Both the position numbers and the translations under genes were made by a program. Source: Streptomyces sp. SCL15-4 (GTDB taxonomy: Bacteria > Actinomycetota > Actinomycetes > Streptomycetales > Streptomycetaceae). From it: 64,000 bases of DNA. Below, piece by piece: positions 24,063-32,908 of this stretch. Location: assembly GCF_033366695.1 (NCBI RefSeq), contig NZ_JAOBTQ010000001.1, positions 4,898,001 through 4,962,000 on the forward strand, in the 5' to 3' direction. The notes under the pieces were generated by a model. It saw only the letters and a list, made by a program, of their open reading frames with translations, was not told where the DNA came from and did not search any database. Position 1 is the stretch's first letter; each line of letters begins with the position of its first letter.

Positions 24063-25601
24063 ATGTCCGAAACAGCCCGCAAGGCTGCCGGCCTCGCCGC
24101 CCCGAGCGGTGACGCCAACCGCTGGAAGGCGCTCGTCTTCATCGCGCTCGCCCAGCTGATGGTCGTCCTCGACGCCACCATCGTGAACATCGCCCTGCCC
24201 GCCGCCCAGGAGGACCTGGGCATATCCGACGGCAACAAGCAGTGGGTGATCACGGCCTACGCGCTCGCCTTCGGCGGTCTGCTGCTGTTCGGCGGCCGGG
24301 TCGCCGACCTGTGGGGCCGCAAGCGCACCTTCGTGCTCGGCCTGGCCGGCTTCGCCCTCGCGTCCGCGCTCGGCGGTGCCGCCACCACCGGCCCGCTGAT
24401 GTTCGGCGCCCGCGCCCTCCAGGGTGTCTTCGGCGCGCTGCTCGCCCCGGCCGCGCTGTCCCTGCTCGCCGTCATGTTCACGGACGCCAGGGAGCGCGCC
24501 AAGGCGTTCGGCATCTACGGCGCCATCGCGGGCGGCGGCGGTGCCGTCGGCCTGATCCTCGGCGGCTTCCTCACCGAGTACCTGAACTGGCGCTGGACCT
24601 TCTTCGTGAACGTCCCGTTCGCCGTGGTCGCCGCGGCCGGCGCCTACTTCGTCATCCGCGAGCCGGAGGGCGGCCGCAACCGCAACCCGCTCGACATCCC
24701 GGGCGTCCTGCTCTCCACCCTCGGCCTGGTCGCGCTCGTCTACGGCTTCACGCGCGCCGAGTCCGACGGCTGGAGCGACACGCTGACCGTGTCGATGTTC
24801 GTCGCGTCCGTGGTGCTGCTGCTCGCGTTCGTGGTGGTCGAGGCCAAGGTCAAGGCCCCGCTGCTGCCGCTGCGCGTGGTGACCGACCGCAACCGCGGCG
24901 GCATCTACCTCTCGCTGGGCCTCGCGATCATCGGCATGTTCGGCCTGTTCCTCTTCCTGACCTACTACCTGCAGATCGTGAAGGGCTACTCGCCGGTCAA
25001 GACCGGTTTCGCCTTCCTGCCGATGGTGGTCGGCATGATCACCGGCTCCACGCAGATCGGCACCCGGCTGATGACCCGGCTGCCGGCCCGGCTGCTGATG
25101 GGCCCCGGCTTCCTGGTCGCGGGCGTCGGCATGCTGCTGCTGACCCAGCTGGAGATCGACTCCTCGTACCCGGCGCTGCTGCTGCCCGCCATGCTGCTGC
25201 TCGGTCTCGGCATGGGTACGGCGTTCATGCCGGCGATGTCCCTGGCCACCCAGGGCGTCGAGCCCCGGGACGCCGGTGTCGCCTCCGCGATGGTCAACAC
25301 CTCGCAGCAGGTGGGCGGCGCGATCGGCACCGCCCTGCTGAACACCATCGCCTCCTCGGCGACCACCTCGTACGTCAAGGACCACATCGCCGGCGCCACC
25401 GGCAAGCCGCAGCAGCAGCTGGTCGGGCTCCAGGGCATGGTGCACGGCTACAGCGCCGCGATCTGGGTCGCCGTCGGCATCCTGGCGCTCGCCTCGCTGA
25501 TCGCCTTCACCTTCGTCAACGCCGGCCGTCCGAACGCCACCACCGTGATGACCGGTGAGGGCGCCGAGGACGAGCTGCCGGTGCCGGTGGTGGCCCACTG
25601 A
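24063..25601 (+). CDS. MFS drug efflux transporter, DHA2 (14-helix) family
   Basis: The 512-residue protein has the EmrB/QacA start (MVVLDATIVNIALPAAQ), motif A (GGRVADLWGRKR) and about 14 hydrophobic helices, ending in a short polar tail. It would export toxic organic compounds using the proton gradient. ATG 24063 is preferred over GTG 24051. It is preceded by a TetR gene, a usual pair for inducible efflux, and is convergent with a MarR gene 28 bp away. Confidence 0.88.
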   Translation: MSETARKAAGLAAPSGDANRWKALVFIALAQLMVVLDATIVNIALPAAQEDLGISDGNKQWVITAYALAFGGLLLFGGRVADLWGRKRTFVLGLAGFALASALGGAATTGPLMFGARALQGVFGALLAPAALSLLAVMFTDARERAKAFGIYGAIAGGGGAVGLILGGFLTEYLNWRWTFFVNVPFAVVAAAGAYFVIREPEGGRNRNPLDIPGVLLSTLGLVALVYGFTRAESDGWSDTLTVSMFVASVVLLLAFVVVEAKVKAPLLPLRVVTDRNRGGIYLSLGLAIIGMFGLFLFLTYYLQIVKGYSPVKTGFAFLPMVVGMITGSTQIGTRLMTRLPARLLMGPGFLVAGVGMLLLTQLEIDSSYPALLLPAMLLLGLGMGTAFMPAMSLATQGVEPRDAGVASAMVNTSQQVGGAIGTALLNTIASSATTSYVKDHIAGATGKPQQQLVGLQGMVHGYSAAIWVAVGILALASLIAFTFVNAGRPNATTVMTGEGAEDELPVPVVAH

Positions 25602-25629
25602 CGGCCCGTACCGGGAACCACTCGGTGGA

Positions 25630-26139
25630 CTAGCGGAGCCAGGGCAGGTCCGCACCCGCTTCCTTGGGCTGGAGGCCCTCGGCGACGATCTCCATGATCT
25701 CGCCGAGGGCCTTCTGCTGTTCCGGGCTCAGCCGGTCGAACAGCGCCTGCCGTACGGCGTCCACATGGCCGGGCGCGGTGCGCCGCAGCACCTCGAAGCC
25801 CTCGTCGGTGAGCACCGCGAACTGGCCGCGCTTGTCGGCGGTGCAGTCCTCCCGGCGGACCCAGCCGTTCTTCTCCAGCCGGGCGACGGCGTGCGAGAGC
25901 CGGGACCGGGTGATCTTCGCCTGCATCGCCAGCTCGGTCATCCGCAGCCGGCGGCGCGGGGCCTCGGCGAGGCCGACCAGCAGGCCGTAGTAGACGTGCG
26001 GCATGCCCGCGTCGCGCTGGAGCTGCCGGTCGAGGTGGTCCTCCAGCAGGGTGGTGGCGTGCAGATAGGCGCGCCAGACGTGCTGTTCCTCGTCGGTCAG
26101 CCAGCGGGGCCGCTCGGCGGGGTCCGGTGCCTTGTTCAT
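25630..26139 (-). CDS. MarR-family regulator of the extradiol dioxygenase gene
   Basis: The 169-residue winged-helix protein reads RMTELAMQAKITRSRLSHAVARLE as its DNA-reading region and DCTADKRGQFAVLTDEG as its wing. GGAC lies before ATG 26139. It is divergent from a DODA-type dioxygenase gene. This arrangement resembles MhqR-like quinone-sensing regulators, which control dioxygenases. It carries one cysteine in the wing (EDCTADK) that could sense electrophiles. Confidence 0.88.
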   Translation of the reverse strand: MNKAPDPAERPRWLTDEEQHVWRAYLHATTLLEDHLDRQLQRDAGMPHVYYGLLVGLAEAPRRRLRMTELAMQAKITRSRLSHAVARLEKNGWVRREDCTADKRGQFAVLTDEGFEVLRRTAPGHVDAVRQALFDRLSPEQQKALGEIMEIVAEGLQPKEAGADLPWLR

Positions 26140-26168
26140 ATGTCCAGTCTACGAGGCGACTTCTTGAA

Positions 26169-26212
26169 ACTTGAACAAGTGTTGGTAGAGTTCCCCTAGA
26201 AACTTGAGAGTT
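26169..26212. promoter_or_regulatory. Operator sites between marR and dioxygenase
   Basis: ACTTGAACAAGT at 26169-26180 is a perfect palindrome (ACTTG-AA-CAAGT) and AACTTGAGAGTT at 26201-26212 is a second, weaker one with centres 32 bp apart. The AT-rich run stands out. Probable MarR sites that control both genes. Confidence 0.6.
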
Positions 26213-26243
26213 AAAGCTTTGCCACCCCACGGGAGCCGCCGCG

Positions 26244-27035
26244 ATGTCCGCCACCGCCCAGGAGCGCATGCCCGCCCTGTACCTCAGTCACGGCGCACCG
26301 CCGCTCGCCGACGACCCGGTCTGGCCCGGCCAGCTCGCCGCCTGGTCCGCCGCCCTGCCCCGCCCCCGCGCGATCCTCATGGTCTCCGCCCACTGGGAGG
26401 AGGCCCCGCTGGCCCTCGGCGCGGTCGAGACCGTCCCGCTCGTTCACGACTTCTGGGGCTTCCCCGAGCACTACTACCGAGTCCGCTACGCCGCCCCCGG
26501 CGCCCCCGCGCTCGCCGACGCCGTCCGCAAGCTGCTGCGCGCCCCCGGCCTCCCCGTACAGGACATCCCCGACCGGGGCCTCGACCACGGCGCCTACGTC
26601 CCGCTCGTCGAGATGTACCCGGCCGCCGACATCCCCGTCCTGCAGATCTCCCTGCCCACCCTCGACCCGGTCCGCCTGCTGGACCTCGGCCGCAGGCTCG
26701 CCCCGCTGCGCGACGAGGGCGTGCTGATCGTCGGCTCCGGCTTCTTCACCCACAACCTCGCCGCCCTGCGGCACACCGGGCCGGGCGTGCCGAGCTGGTC
26801 GGCCGAGTTCGACGACTGGGGACGGCGCGCCCTGGAGGCCCGCGACTGGGACGCCCTGCTCGACTTCGCCGACAAGGCCCCGGCCGGCCGCTACGCCCAT
26901 CCGCGCACCGAGCACTTCGCCCCGCTCTTCGTCACCCTGGGCGCGGCGGAGGCCGGCGGCGGGCCGGACGCGCCGAGGTCGGTGATCGACGGGTTCTGGA
27001 TGGGAATGGCGAAGCGGTCCGTGCAGTTCGGATAG
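26244..27035 (+). CDS. Class III extradiol dioxygenase (DODA/LigB family)
   Basis: The 263-residue enzyme is of the 4,5-DOPA dioxygenase type, which opens catechol rings using a metal. Candidate ligands are His16 (LSHGAPP), His49 (SAHWE), His169 (FFTHN) and His223 (TEHFAPL), with His114 in GLDHGAYVPL. The length is that of the family. GGGAGCC precedes the ATG. The adjacent MarR suggests it is induced by quinones or catechols, perhaps as detoxification. Confidence 0.88.
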   Translation: MSATAQERMPALYLSHGAPPLADDPVWPGQLAAWSAALPRPRAILMVSAHWEEAPLALGAVETVPLVHDFWGFPEHYYRVRYAAPGAPALADAVRKLLRAPGLPVQDIPDRGLDHGAYVPLVEMYPAADIPVLQISLPTLDPVRLLDLGRRLAPLRDEGVLIVGSGFFTHNLAALRHTGPGVPSWSAEFDDWGRRALEARDWDALLDFADKAPAGRYAHPRTEHFAPLFVTLGAAEAGGGPDAPRSVIDGFWMGMAKRSVQFG

Positions 27036-27041
27036 GAGGCC

Positions 27042-27560
27042 CTAGAGCTCTCGCTCGTACCAGGCCACGTCCCGGTAGCGGCCGAACTTGCGGCCGACCT
27101 CGTGGAACGTGCCGACGTGCCGGAAGCCGAAGCGGGCGTGCAGCCGCTCGGAGGCCGCGTTCGGCAGCGCGATGCCGGCGTAGGCGCGGTGGACGTCCTC
27201 CTCGGCGAGGGCCTTGAACAGGGCGTCGTAGAGCAGCGTGCCGATCCCGCGCCGGCCGGCGTCCGGGGCCACGTACACCGAGGTCTCCACGGACGTCCCG
27301 TACGCGGGCTTCGGCCGGTACGGACCGGAGGTGGCATACCCCAGCACGCGCCGGGTGTCCGCGTCCGTGGCAACCATCAGGCGGTGCGGGCCGTCTTCCG
27401 GGTGGGAGAGCAGCCACGGGCGGCGCTCCTCGGGAGTGAGGGCCACGGTGTCGAATGTGATGGCCGTCTCACGGATGTAGTGGTTGTACAGCGCCGTGAG
27501 TGCTTCGAGGTCTCCCTCGATTCCCGGTCTGACCTGCGCCTCGGCGTACTCCGACGGCAT
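27042..27560 (-). CDS. GNAT acetyltransferase, phosphinothricin acetyltransferase-like
   Basis: The 172-residue product has the acetyl-CoA loop in VYVAPDAGRRGIGTLLYDALF and a C-terminal FGFRHVGTFHEVGRKFGRYRD, features shared with PAT/bar and related methionine sulfone acetyltransferases. It is the last gene before hrdD in the opposite direction. GGGAGG precedes ATG 27560. The real substrate cannot be read from the sequence. Confidence 0.85.
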   Translation of the reverse strand: MPSEYAEAQVRPGIEGDLEALTALYNHYIRETAITFDTVALTPEERRPWLLSHPEDGPHRLMVATDADTRRVLGYATSGPYRPKPAYGTSVETSVYVAPDAGRRGIGTLLYDALFKALAEEDVHRAYAGIALPNAASERLHARFGFRHVGTFHEVGRKFGRYRDVAWYEREL

Positions 27561-27620
27561 CTCGCCTCCCCGCGTGGCCGACAGGGTACTGCATGATCAG
27601 AAAATTTGCGGGGCGGGTTG

Positions 27621-27646
27621 GGAATTCTGTCCGGATTCCAGTCGTT
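27621..27646 (+). promoter_or_regulatory. Sigma-R-type promoter of hrdD
   Basis: GGAAT at 27621-27625 is followed after exactly 18 nt by GTT at 27644-27646. This matches the sigma-R consensus (GGAAT-N18-GTT). Transcription would start about 95 nt before the hrdD ATG. Sigma-R control of a hrdD promoter has been reported in S. coelicolor. Confidence 0.7.
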
Positions 27647-27749
27647 GTTTCCTTCGGATGCAGGGCACTCGAAGAGAGTCCCGAAGACAGTTTGGTGCCC
27701 GCGCGTTCACCAGGACCACCCGCCAGCCCACCACCGCAAGGGAGCACGC

Positions 27750-28748
27750 ATGGCAACCCGTGCCGTCGCCCGTCGTCAGTCCGCCACCGGCGAGACGGCC
27801 GACTCGGCAAGCAGTGTTCGCGCTCATGGCGGCGAGATCGCAGACCGCGACCTGGTCGGCATGTACCTCGACGAGATCGCGCGCACGCCGCTTCTGGACG
27901 CCGCCAAGGAAGTCGAGCTGTCGCAGACCATCGAGGCGGGTGTGTTCGCGCAGCAGGTTCTCGACGGCGAGGAGGAGACCCGGGCGGACGCCAGCCGCGA
28001 GGAGCTCCAGGCCCTGGCCGACGCCGGTGAGCGCGCCAAGGACGTCTTCATCCGCTCCAACCTCCGCCTCGTCGTCGCGGTGGCCCGGCGCTACCCGCGC
28101 AGCGGCCTGCCCCTGCTGGACCTGATCCAGGAGGGCAACGCCGGCCTGGTGCGCGCGGTGGAGAAGTTCGACTACCGCAAGGGCTTCAAGTTCTCGACGT
28201 ACGCCACCTGGTGGATCCGGCAGGCCATCACCCGCTCCATCGCCGACCAGTCCCGCACGATCCGGCTCCCCGTCCACCTGGTGGAGGAGCTGGGGCGCAT
28301 CCGCCGCGTCCAGCGCGAGTTCAACCGCGAGCACGGCCGCGACCCGGAGCCCGTGGAGATCGCCGCTGAGCTGGGCTCGACGCCGGAGCGCGTCACCGAC
28401 GTCCTGGACTGGGCCCGCGACCCGGTCTCGCTGAACATGCCGGTGGACGACCAGGGCGAGACGCAGTTCGGCGACCTGCTGGAGGACACCTCGGCGGTCT
28501 CCCCGGAGCAGTCGGTCCTCACCCTGCTGCGCAGCGAGGAACTGGACGACCTGATCGGCCGCCTGGACCAGCGCACGGCCTCCATCATCAAGATGCGCTA
28601 CGGCATCGAGGACGGCCGCGAGCGCACCCTGACCGAGGTCGGCAAGGAGCACGGCCTGACCCGGGAGCGGATCCGGCAGATCGAGAAGCACGCCCTGCTG
28701 GAGCTGAAGAAGCTGGCCCGCGACACCGGCTTCGACGCGGCGGCGTGA
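27750..28748 (+). CDS. hrdD: Sigma factor HrdD (group 2 sigma-70)
   Basis: The 332-residue protein contains region 1.2 (DLVGMYLDEIARTPLL), region 2 (SNLRLVVAVARRYPRSGLPL to FSTYATWWIRQAITRSI), region 3 and region 4 with the HTH LTEVGKEHGLTRERIRQIE. It lacks the long N-terminal region of the vegetative HrdB. Its length equals that known for HrdD of S. coelicolor, and the neighbourhood matches. ATG 27750 follows GGGAGC. It is single-gene, ended by a strong terminator at 29005. Family is firm; HrdD over HrdA or HrdC rests on length and context. Confidence 0.9.
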   Translation: MATRAVARRQSATGETADSASSVRAHGGEIADRDLVGMYLDEIARTPLLDAAKEVELSQTIEAGVFAQQVLDGEEETRADASREELQALADAGERAKDVFIRSNLRLVVAVARRYPRSGLPLLDLIQEGNAGLVRAVEKFDYRKGFKFSTYATWWIRQAITRSIADQSRTIRLPVHLVEELGRIRRVQREFNREHGRDPEPVEIAAELGSTPERVTDVLDWARDPVSLNMPVDDQGETQFGDLLEDTSAVSPEQSVLTLLRSEELDDLIGRLDQRTASIIKMRYGIEDGRERTLTEVGKEHGLTRERIRQIEKHALLELKKLARDTGFDAAA

Positions 28749-29004
28749 CGTACGGCGCACCGCGCGGCGCGGTGCGCACGCCGGGCGGCGCGGGTGGCGG
28801 AAGACGGCGCAAACATGGCGCGGTCCCACCGCTTCAACCGCCGGGCCCCAGGGAACAACCCTTCCGGGCCCGCAAGGGCCCGGGGCCGGCACTCCCCACC
28901 CACCGGCAACCCCCACACCGCACCACCCGGCCGACCACCGAGCCGGCCGACCCGCGCGAGCCACGTCCCGACGCAATCCCCCCCCCGGCGCCGGGACCTT
29001 CCGA

Positions 29005-29055
29005 GCCGGGCCTCGGCGCCTATCCCCCCCCCAGGCGCCGAGGCCCGGCCTTTTT
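29005..29055 (+). terminator. Strong intrinsic terminator downstream of hrdD
   Basis: A perfect 17-bp stem (left arm 29005-29021, right arm 29033-29049) with an 11-nt C-rich loop is followed by CTTTTT. The clear T tract is rare in GC-rich genomes. The 459-bp gap after hrdD otherwise holds only a C-rich stretch and the tetR operator. Confidence 0.95.
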
Positions 29056-29171
29056 CGTGTGCGGGAGCGGCCCGCGAGGTGCGGGAAGGGGCGAGGGGGG
29101 AGGCGGACACGCGGCCCGGGTGCTGGAACGGCGGCCCACCCCGTACCTGAACCCCGGGGTGGACCGCCGGA

Positions 29172-29186
29172 TGGCAGATTCTGCCA
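29172..29186 (+). promoter_or_regulatory. Palindromic operator upstream of tetR
   Basis: TGGCAGA-T-TCTGCCA is a perfect 15-bp palindrome ending 21 bp before the tetR ATG. It is a likely autoregulatory site. Confidence 0.65.
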
Positions 29187-29207
29187 CACGGGCATAGCCT
29201 GCCCGGC

Positions 29208-29903
29208 ATGAGCACCACCCCCAGCGCCGCCCACCAGCCGTTTTCCGCCTCCGCGCCGGTGTCCCTCACCGAACGCAGGAAGGCCGAGACCCGGATGGAG
29301 ATCGCCCGGGCGGCGGCGGCCCTCTTCGTCCGGCAGGGTCTGCGGGCGACCCGCGCCGAGGACATCGCCCAGGCGGCGGGCATCGCCCCGCGCACGTTCT
29401 ACCGCTACTTCGCCACCAAGGAGGAGGCGGTCGCCCCCCTCTACGCCGCCGGCGCCCAGCGCTGGATCGAGGCGGTCCGCACGGCCCCGGCCGACCTGCC
29501 CGTACCGCAGGCACTGGAACACGCCGTCCGCCACACCCTGACCCCCGGCCTCGGCGTCTCGGCCGCGTCCTGGGAGTGGCTGCGCACCCTGGTCCGCCTG
29601 GCCGACACCAGTCCCGCCCTGCGCAAGGTCTGGGCGGAGGTGTGCCAGGCGTCGGAGGGCGCGCTGGCGGAGATCCTCGCGGCCCGGGAGAGCGGCGGCC
29701 GGCCGGCCCCGGAGCCCCGCCGGACCCCGGGCCCGGAACTCCGGTTCGCGGCGGCCGTGGCCGGGGCCGCCGTACGCGTCGCCGTGGAGTCCTGGTCCGC
29801 CACGACCGACCGCCCCACCGGCCCCGAGGGCCCCGCGACCCTGGCGGTCCGCAACCTGCGCGCGCTACGGAACTTCGAGTGGGGCGACGCCGTAGGGGCC
29901 TGA
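29208..29903 (+). CDS. Orphan TetR-family regulator
   Basis: The 231-residue product has a 20-residue disordered start and an HTH at about 28-72 (AEDIAQAAGIAPRTFYRYFAT). A C-terminal helical domain follows, and the last part is Ala/Pro-rich. No gene adjacent in the same or divergent direction looks like its target. The palindrome in front suggests autoregulation. The ATG has no strong ribosome site. Confidence 0.85.
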   Translation: MSTTPSAAHQPFSASAPVSLTERRKAETRMEIARAAAALFVRQGLRATRAEDIAQAAGIAPRTFYRYFATKEEAVAPLYAAGAQRWIEAVRTAPADLPVPQALEHAVRHTLTPGLGVSAASWEWLRTLVRLADTSPALRKVWAEVCQASEGALAEILAARESGGRPAPEPRRTPGPELRFAAAVAGAAVRVAVESWSATTDRPTGPEGPATLAVRNLRALRNFEWGDAVGA

Positions 29904-30103
29904 GGTCCCGGACGGGCCCGCGTCCGCCCGGGGGCGCGGTGTCTCCGCGGGCCTGAGGTGTCCCCGCGGGCCTGAGGTCCGCCATGGCGCCGGCGTCCCT
30001 CACGGGCCCTCAGGTTCCCTAGGGGGCCGAGATTCCCCAGGGGCCCGAGGGTCCCCTGCCGGCCCCGGGAACCCGTACGGGCCCGAGACGCCCCTGGGGC
30101 CCC

Positions 30104-30177
30104 GGATCCCCGACGGTCCCCGCCGCCCCCCAGGGACCCCGGACCCCCGACGGTCCCCGCCGCCCCCCAGGGACCCT
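30104..30177. repeat. 37-bp tandem duplication
   Basis: Two nearly identical 37-bp units (30104-30140 and 30141-30177) differ at few positions. They lie in a C-rich, 273-bp gap between convergent genes; the second ends at the WYL gene stop. Confidence 0.85.
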
Positions 30178-31184
30178 CACCGCCCCTCCGCCGCCGAACC
30201 CTCCGCCCGCTCGTCCGTTCCGGGGCCCGCGGCTCCGCTCAGCCGGTTCCCGAGCCGCCGGGCGCACTCCGCCAGTTCCGCGGGTCCGCGGATCGTGAAC
30301 TCCACTCCCGCCATCGCCAGCCGTACCGCCAGCCACTCCATGGGATCGCCCGTGGTGCCCCGCAGGACGCAGCCGCCCGCGCCGTCGTCCTCCGGCTCCC
30401 CGAGCCACTCCGGGATCCGCGTGGCGAGCCGCCGCGCCGGCGCGGCGAACCGCACCTCGAAGGCGTACGTCTCCTGCCGCCGGTGGATGGACTGCCGCAG
30501 ATACTCGGCCGCGCTCCCCGTCGGCAGCTCCCGCGGCGCGAACCGGACGCCGGTCGCGAACGGCTCGCTCACCCGGTCGACCCGGAAGGTCCGCCAGTCC
30601 GCGCGGTCGACGTCGTAGGCGACCAGGTACCAGCGCCGCCCGGTCGACACCAGCCGGTGCGGCTCGGTCAGCCGGCGGGAGGCGCTGCCGTCCTTGTCGC
30701 GGTAGGCGAACCGCAGCCGTTCGTGCCCCGCCACCGTGGACGCCATCACGGTCAGCGTCTCCGGTGCGATGCTCGGCCCGTCGCCGAGGGTCAGCGGGGT
30801 CGTCGCGGCCTGGAGTGTGGACACCCGGTGCCGCAGCCGGGACGGCAGCACCTGCTCCAGCTTGGCCAGGGCCCGCACGGACGCCTCGTCCACCCCTTCG
30901 ACGGCGTGCCCGGCACCGGCCCGCAGCCCCACCGCGATGGCCACGGCCTCCTCGTCGTCCAGCACCAGCGGCGGCATCGCCTTGCCCGCGACCAGCCGGT
31001 ACCCGCCGTCCGCGCCCCGCGTGGCCTGCACCGGATATCCCAGCTCGCGCAACCGGTCGACATCGCGCCGCACGGTCCGCCGGGACACCCGCAGCCGGTC
31101 GGCCAGCTCGCCGCCGGGCCACTCGCGAGGTGTCTGGAGCAGGGACAGCAGCTGGAGCAGCCGGGCCGGAGTGTCGGTCGTCAT
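30177..31184 (-). CDS. YafY-type WYL-domain transcriptional regulator
   Basis: The 335-residue product has an N-terminal DeoR-like HTH (about residues 10-60; LADRLRVSRRTVRRDVDRLRELG) and a WYL domain (about 145-220; RRLTEPHRLVSTGRRWYLVAYD). The C-terminal WCX extension ends in a polar tail. ATG 31184 is chosen; in-frame ATG 31196 or GTG 31214 are alternatives, and no start has a good ribosome site, so the mRNA may be leaderless. It is divergent from an MFS gene that it probably controls. Confidence 0.85.
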   Translation of the reverse strand: MTTDTPARLLQLLSLLQTPREWPGGELADRLRVSRRTVRRDVDRLRELGYPVQATRGADGGYRLVAGKAMPPLVLDDEEAVAIAVGLRAGAGHAVEGVDEASVRALAKLEQVLPSRLRHRVSTLQAATTPLTLGDGPSIAPETLTVMASTVAGHERLRFAYRDKDGSASRRLTEPHRLVSTGRRWYLVAYDVDRADWRTFRVDRVSEPFATGVRFAPRELPTGSAAEYLRQSIHRRQETYAFEVRFAAPARRLATRIPEWLGEPEDDGAGGCVLRGTTGDPMEWLAVRLAMAGVEFTIRGPAELAECARRLGNRLSGAAGPGTDERAEGSAAEGR

Positions 31185-31246
31185 AGTGACGAGCATGCCG
31201 TGCGTATAGGACACGATCTGACCTATCGCGTACCTAGGTTCCTCTC

Positions 31247-32758
31247 ATGACCTCGATTCCGACGGCGCATCCCGCTCCTCCCGACCGAGCCCGCTGGCTG
31301 GCCCTGGCCATCGTCATGGCCGCGGCCTTCATGGACCTCGTGGACGTGACGATCGTCAACATCGCCATCCCGTCCATCCAGCGAAGCGAACACGCCTCGG
31401 TCGGCCAGATCCAGTGGATAACCGCCGGCTACGCCCTCGCCTTCGCCGCCGGTCTGATCACCGGCGGCCGGCTCGGCGACATCCACGGCCGCAAGCGGCT
31501 GTTCCTCGTCGGCATCGGCGGCTTCACCCTCGCCTCCGCCCTGTGCGGCTTCGCGGTCAACCCCGAGATGCTCGTCGCCTCCCGCTTCCTCCAGGGCGGC
31601 ATGGCCGCGCTGATGGTGCCGCAGGTGCTGTCGATCGTGCACGCCACCTTCCCCGCACACGAACGCGGCAAGGTCTTCGGCCTGTTCGGCGCGATCGTCG
31701 GCCTCGGCGCGGTCTCCGGCCCGCTGCTCGGCGCGCTGCTGACGGAATGGAACCTGTTCGGCCTCGAATGGCGGCCCATCTTCCTCATCAACCTGCCCGT
31801 CGGCGTCCTCGCCTGGCTGCTGGGCCGCCGGTTCATCACCGAGTCCCGCGCCCCGAAGGCGCTGAAGCTGGACCTGGTCGGCGTCGCCCTGGTCACGCTG
31901 GGCCTGCTGATGCTGCTGTATCCGCTGATCCGCGGGCGCGAGCTGGGCTGGCCGCTGTGGGGATACGGCTCGATGGCCGGCGCCCTCGTCGTCTTCGCGG
32001 GGCTGGTGGCGTACGAGCGGCGCAAGGCGGCGCGGGACGGCTCGCCGCTGGTCGAGCTGTCGTTGTTCCGGGTGAAGAGCTTCGCCGCCGGTATCGCCGT
32101 ACAGACCGTGTTCGGCATCGCGCTCGGCATCTTCTTCCTGGTCTGGACGCTGTACATGCAGCTGGGCCTCGGCTGGAGCCCGCTGCGGGCCGGACTGACC
32201 GGGGTGCCGTTCTCGCTCGCGGTGTCCACGGCGGCCGGGCTGTCGGTGCAGCAGCTGGTCCCGCGGTTCGGCCGGAAGGTGCTCCAGGCCGGCGCGCTGG
32301 TGATGGGCGCGGGCGTGCTGCTCTACCTGTGGGAGGCCGACCGCTACGGCCTCGCCATCGCCTCCTGGCAGATGGCCCTGCCGCTGGTCGTGATGGGCCT
32401 CGGCATGGGGCTGATCGTGGCCCCGCTGACCGACGCGGTGCTCTCCGAGGTGCCGCGCGAGCACGCCGGGTCCGCGTCCGGGCTGATCAACACCGTGCAG
32501 CAGATGGGCAACGCGCTCGGGCTGGGGCTGGTGTCGGTGGTCTTCTTCGGGCAGATCGACGACCGGCCGGCCCCCGACCGGGCCGGCCCGGCCTTCGTGG
32601 ACGCCTTCCAGCACGCGCTGTGGTACGTCGCCGCGATCATGGGCGCGATCTTCCTGCTGATGTCCGCCCTGCCGAAGCGCCCGGCCCAGCACGTGGAGGG
32701 CGCGGGGCAGGAGACGCCGGCGGGCGAGCGGGAGCCGGAGCCGCAGCTCGTGCACTGA
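31247..32758 (+). CDS. MFS efflux transporter, DHA2 family
   Basis: The 503-residue protein begins MDLVDVTIVNIAIPSIQ (EmrB/QacA start), has motif A GGRLGDIHGRKR and about 14 helices, and ends with a Glu/Pro tail. TAGGTT lies 7 nt before the ATG, so the transcript may be leaderless. The divergent WYL gene is its probable regulator. It is related to the transporter at 24063 but is clearly a different gene. A hairpin terminator follows. Confidence 0.88.
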   Translation: MTSIPTAHPAPPDRARWLALAIVMAAAFMDLVDVTIVNIAIPSIQRSEHASVGQIQWITAGYALAFAAGLITGGRLGDIHGRKRLFLVGIGGFTLASALCGFAVNPEMLVASRFLQGGMAALMVPQVLSIVHATFPAHERGKVFGLFGAIVGLGAVSGPLLGALLTEWNLFGLEWRPIFLINLPVGVLAWLLGRRFITESRAPKALKLDLVGVALVTLGLLMLLYPLIRGRELGWPLWGYGSMAGALVVFAGLVAYERRKAARDGSPLVELSLFRVKSFAAGIAVQTVFGIALGIFFLVWTLYMQLGLGWSPLRAGLTGVPFSLAVSTAAGLSVQQLVPRFGRKVLQAGALVMGAGVLLYLWEADRYGLAIASWQMALPLVVMGLGMGLIVAPLTDAVLSEVPREHAGSASGLINTVQQMGNALGLGLVSVVFFGQIDDRPAPDRAGPAFVDAFQHALWYVAAIMGAIFLLMSALPKRPAQHVEGAGQETPAGEREPEPQLVH

Positions 32759-32776
32759 CCCGGTACGACGACGCGG

Positions 32777-32803
32777 GGCCCGGCACCGTCCAGGTGCCGG
32801 GCC
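32777..32803 (+). terminator. Terminator after MFS gene
   Basis: GGCCCGGCACC (32777-32787) pairs with GGTGCCGGGCC (32793-32803) across a 5-nt loop. No T tract follows, as is common in Streptomyces. Confidence 0.75.
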
Positions 32804-32825
32804 GCTCCGCTGTCCGGACGGCGCC

Positions 32826-32884
32826 GGAAGTCCGTGCGGAAGTCCGTCCGGGAGTCCGTCCGGGAGTCGTCCCGAAGTCCGTTC
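32826..32884. repeat. Five 12-bp direct repeats upstream of fru operon
   Basis: The unit GGAAGTCCGTCC and close variants repeats five times in tandem (one copy has 11 bp). It ends about 25 bp before a possible fru promoter, so it may be a regulatory site or a plain repeat. Confidence 0.85.
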
Positions 32885-32908
32885 GTGCCCGGATGGAGCC
32901 TGAACCTG

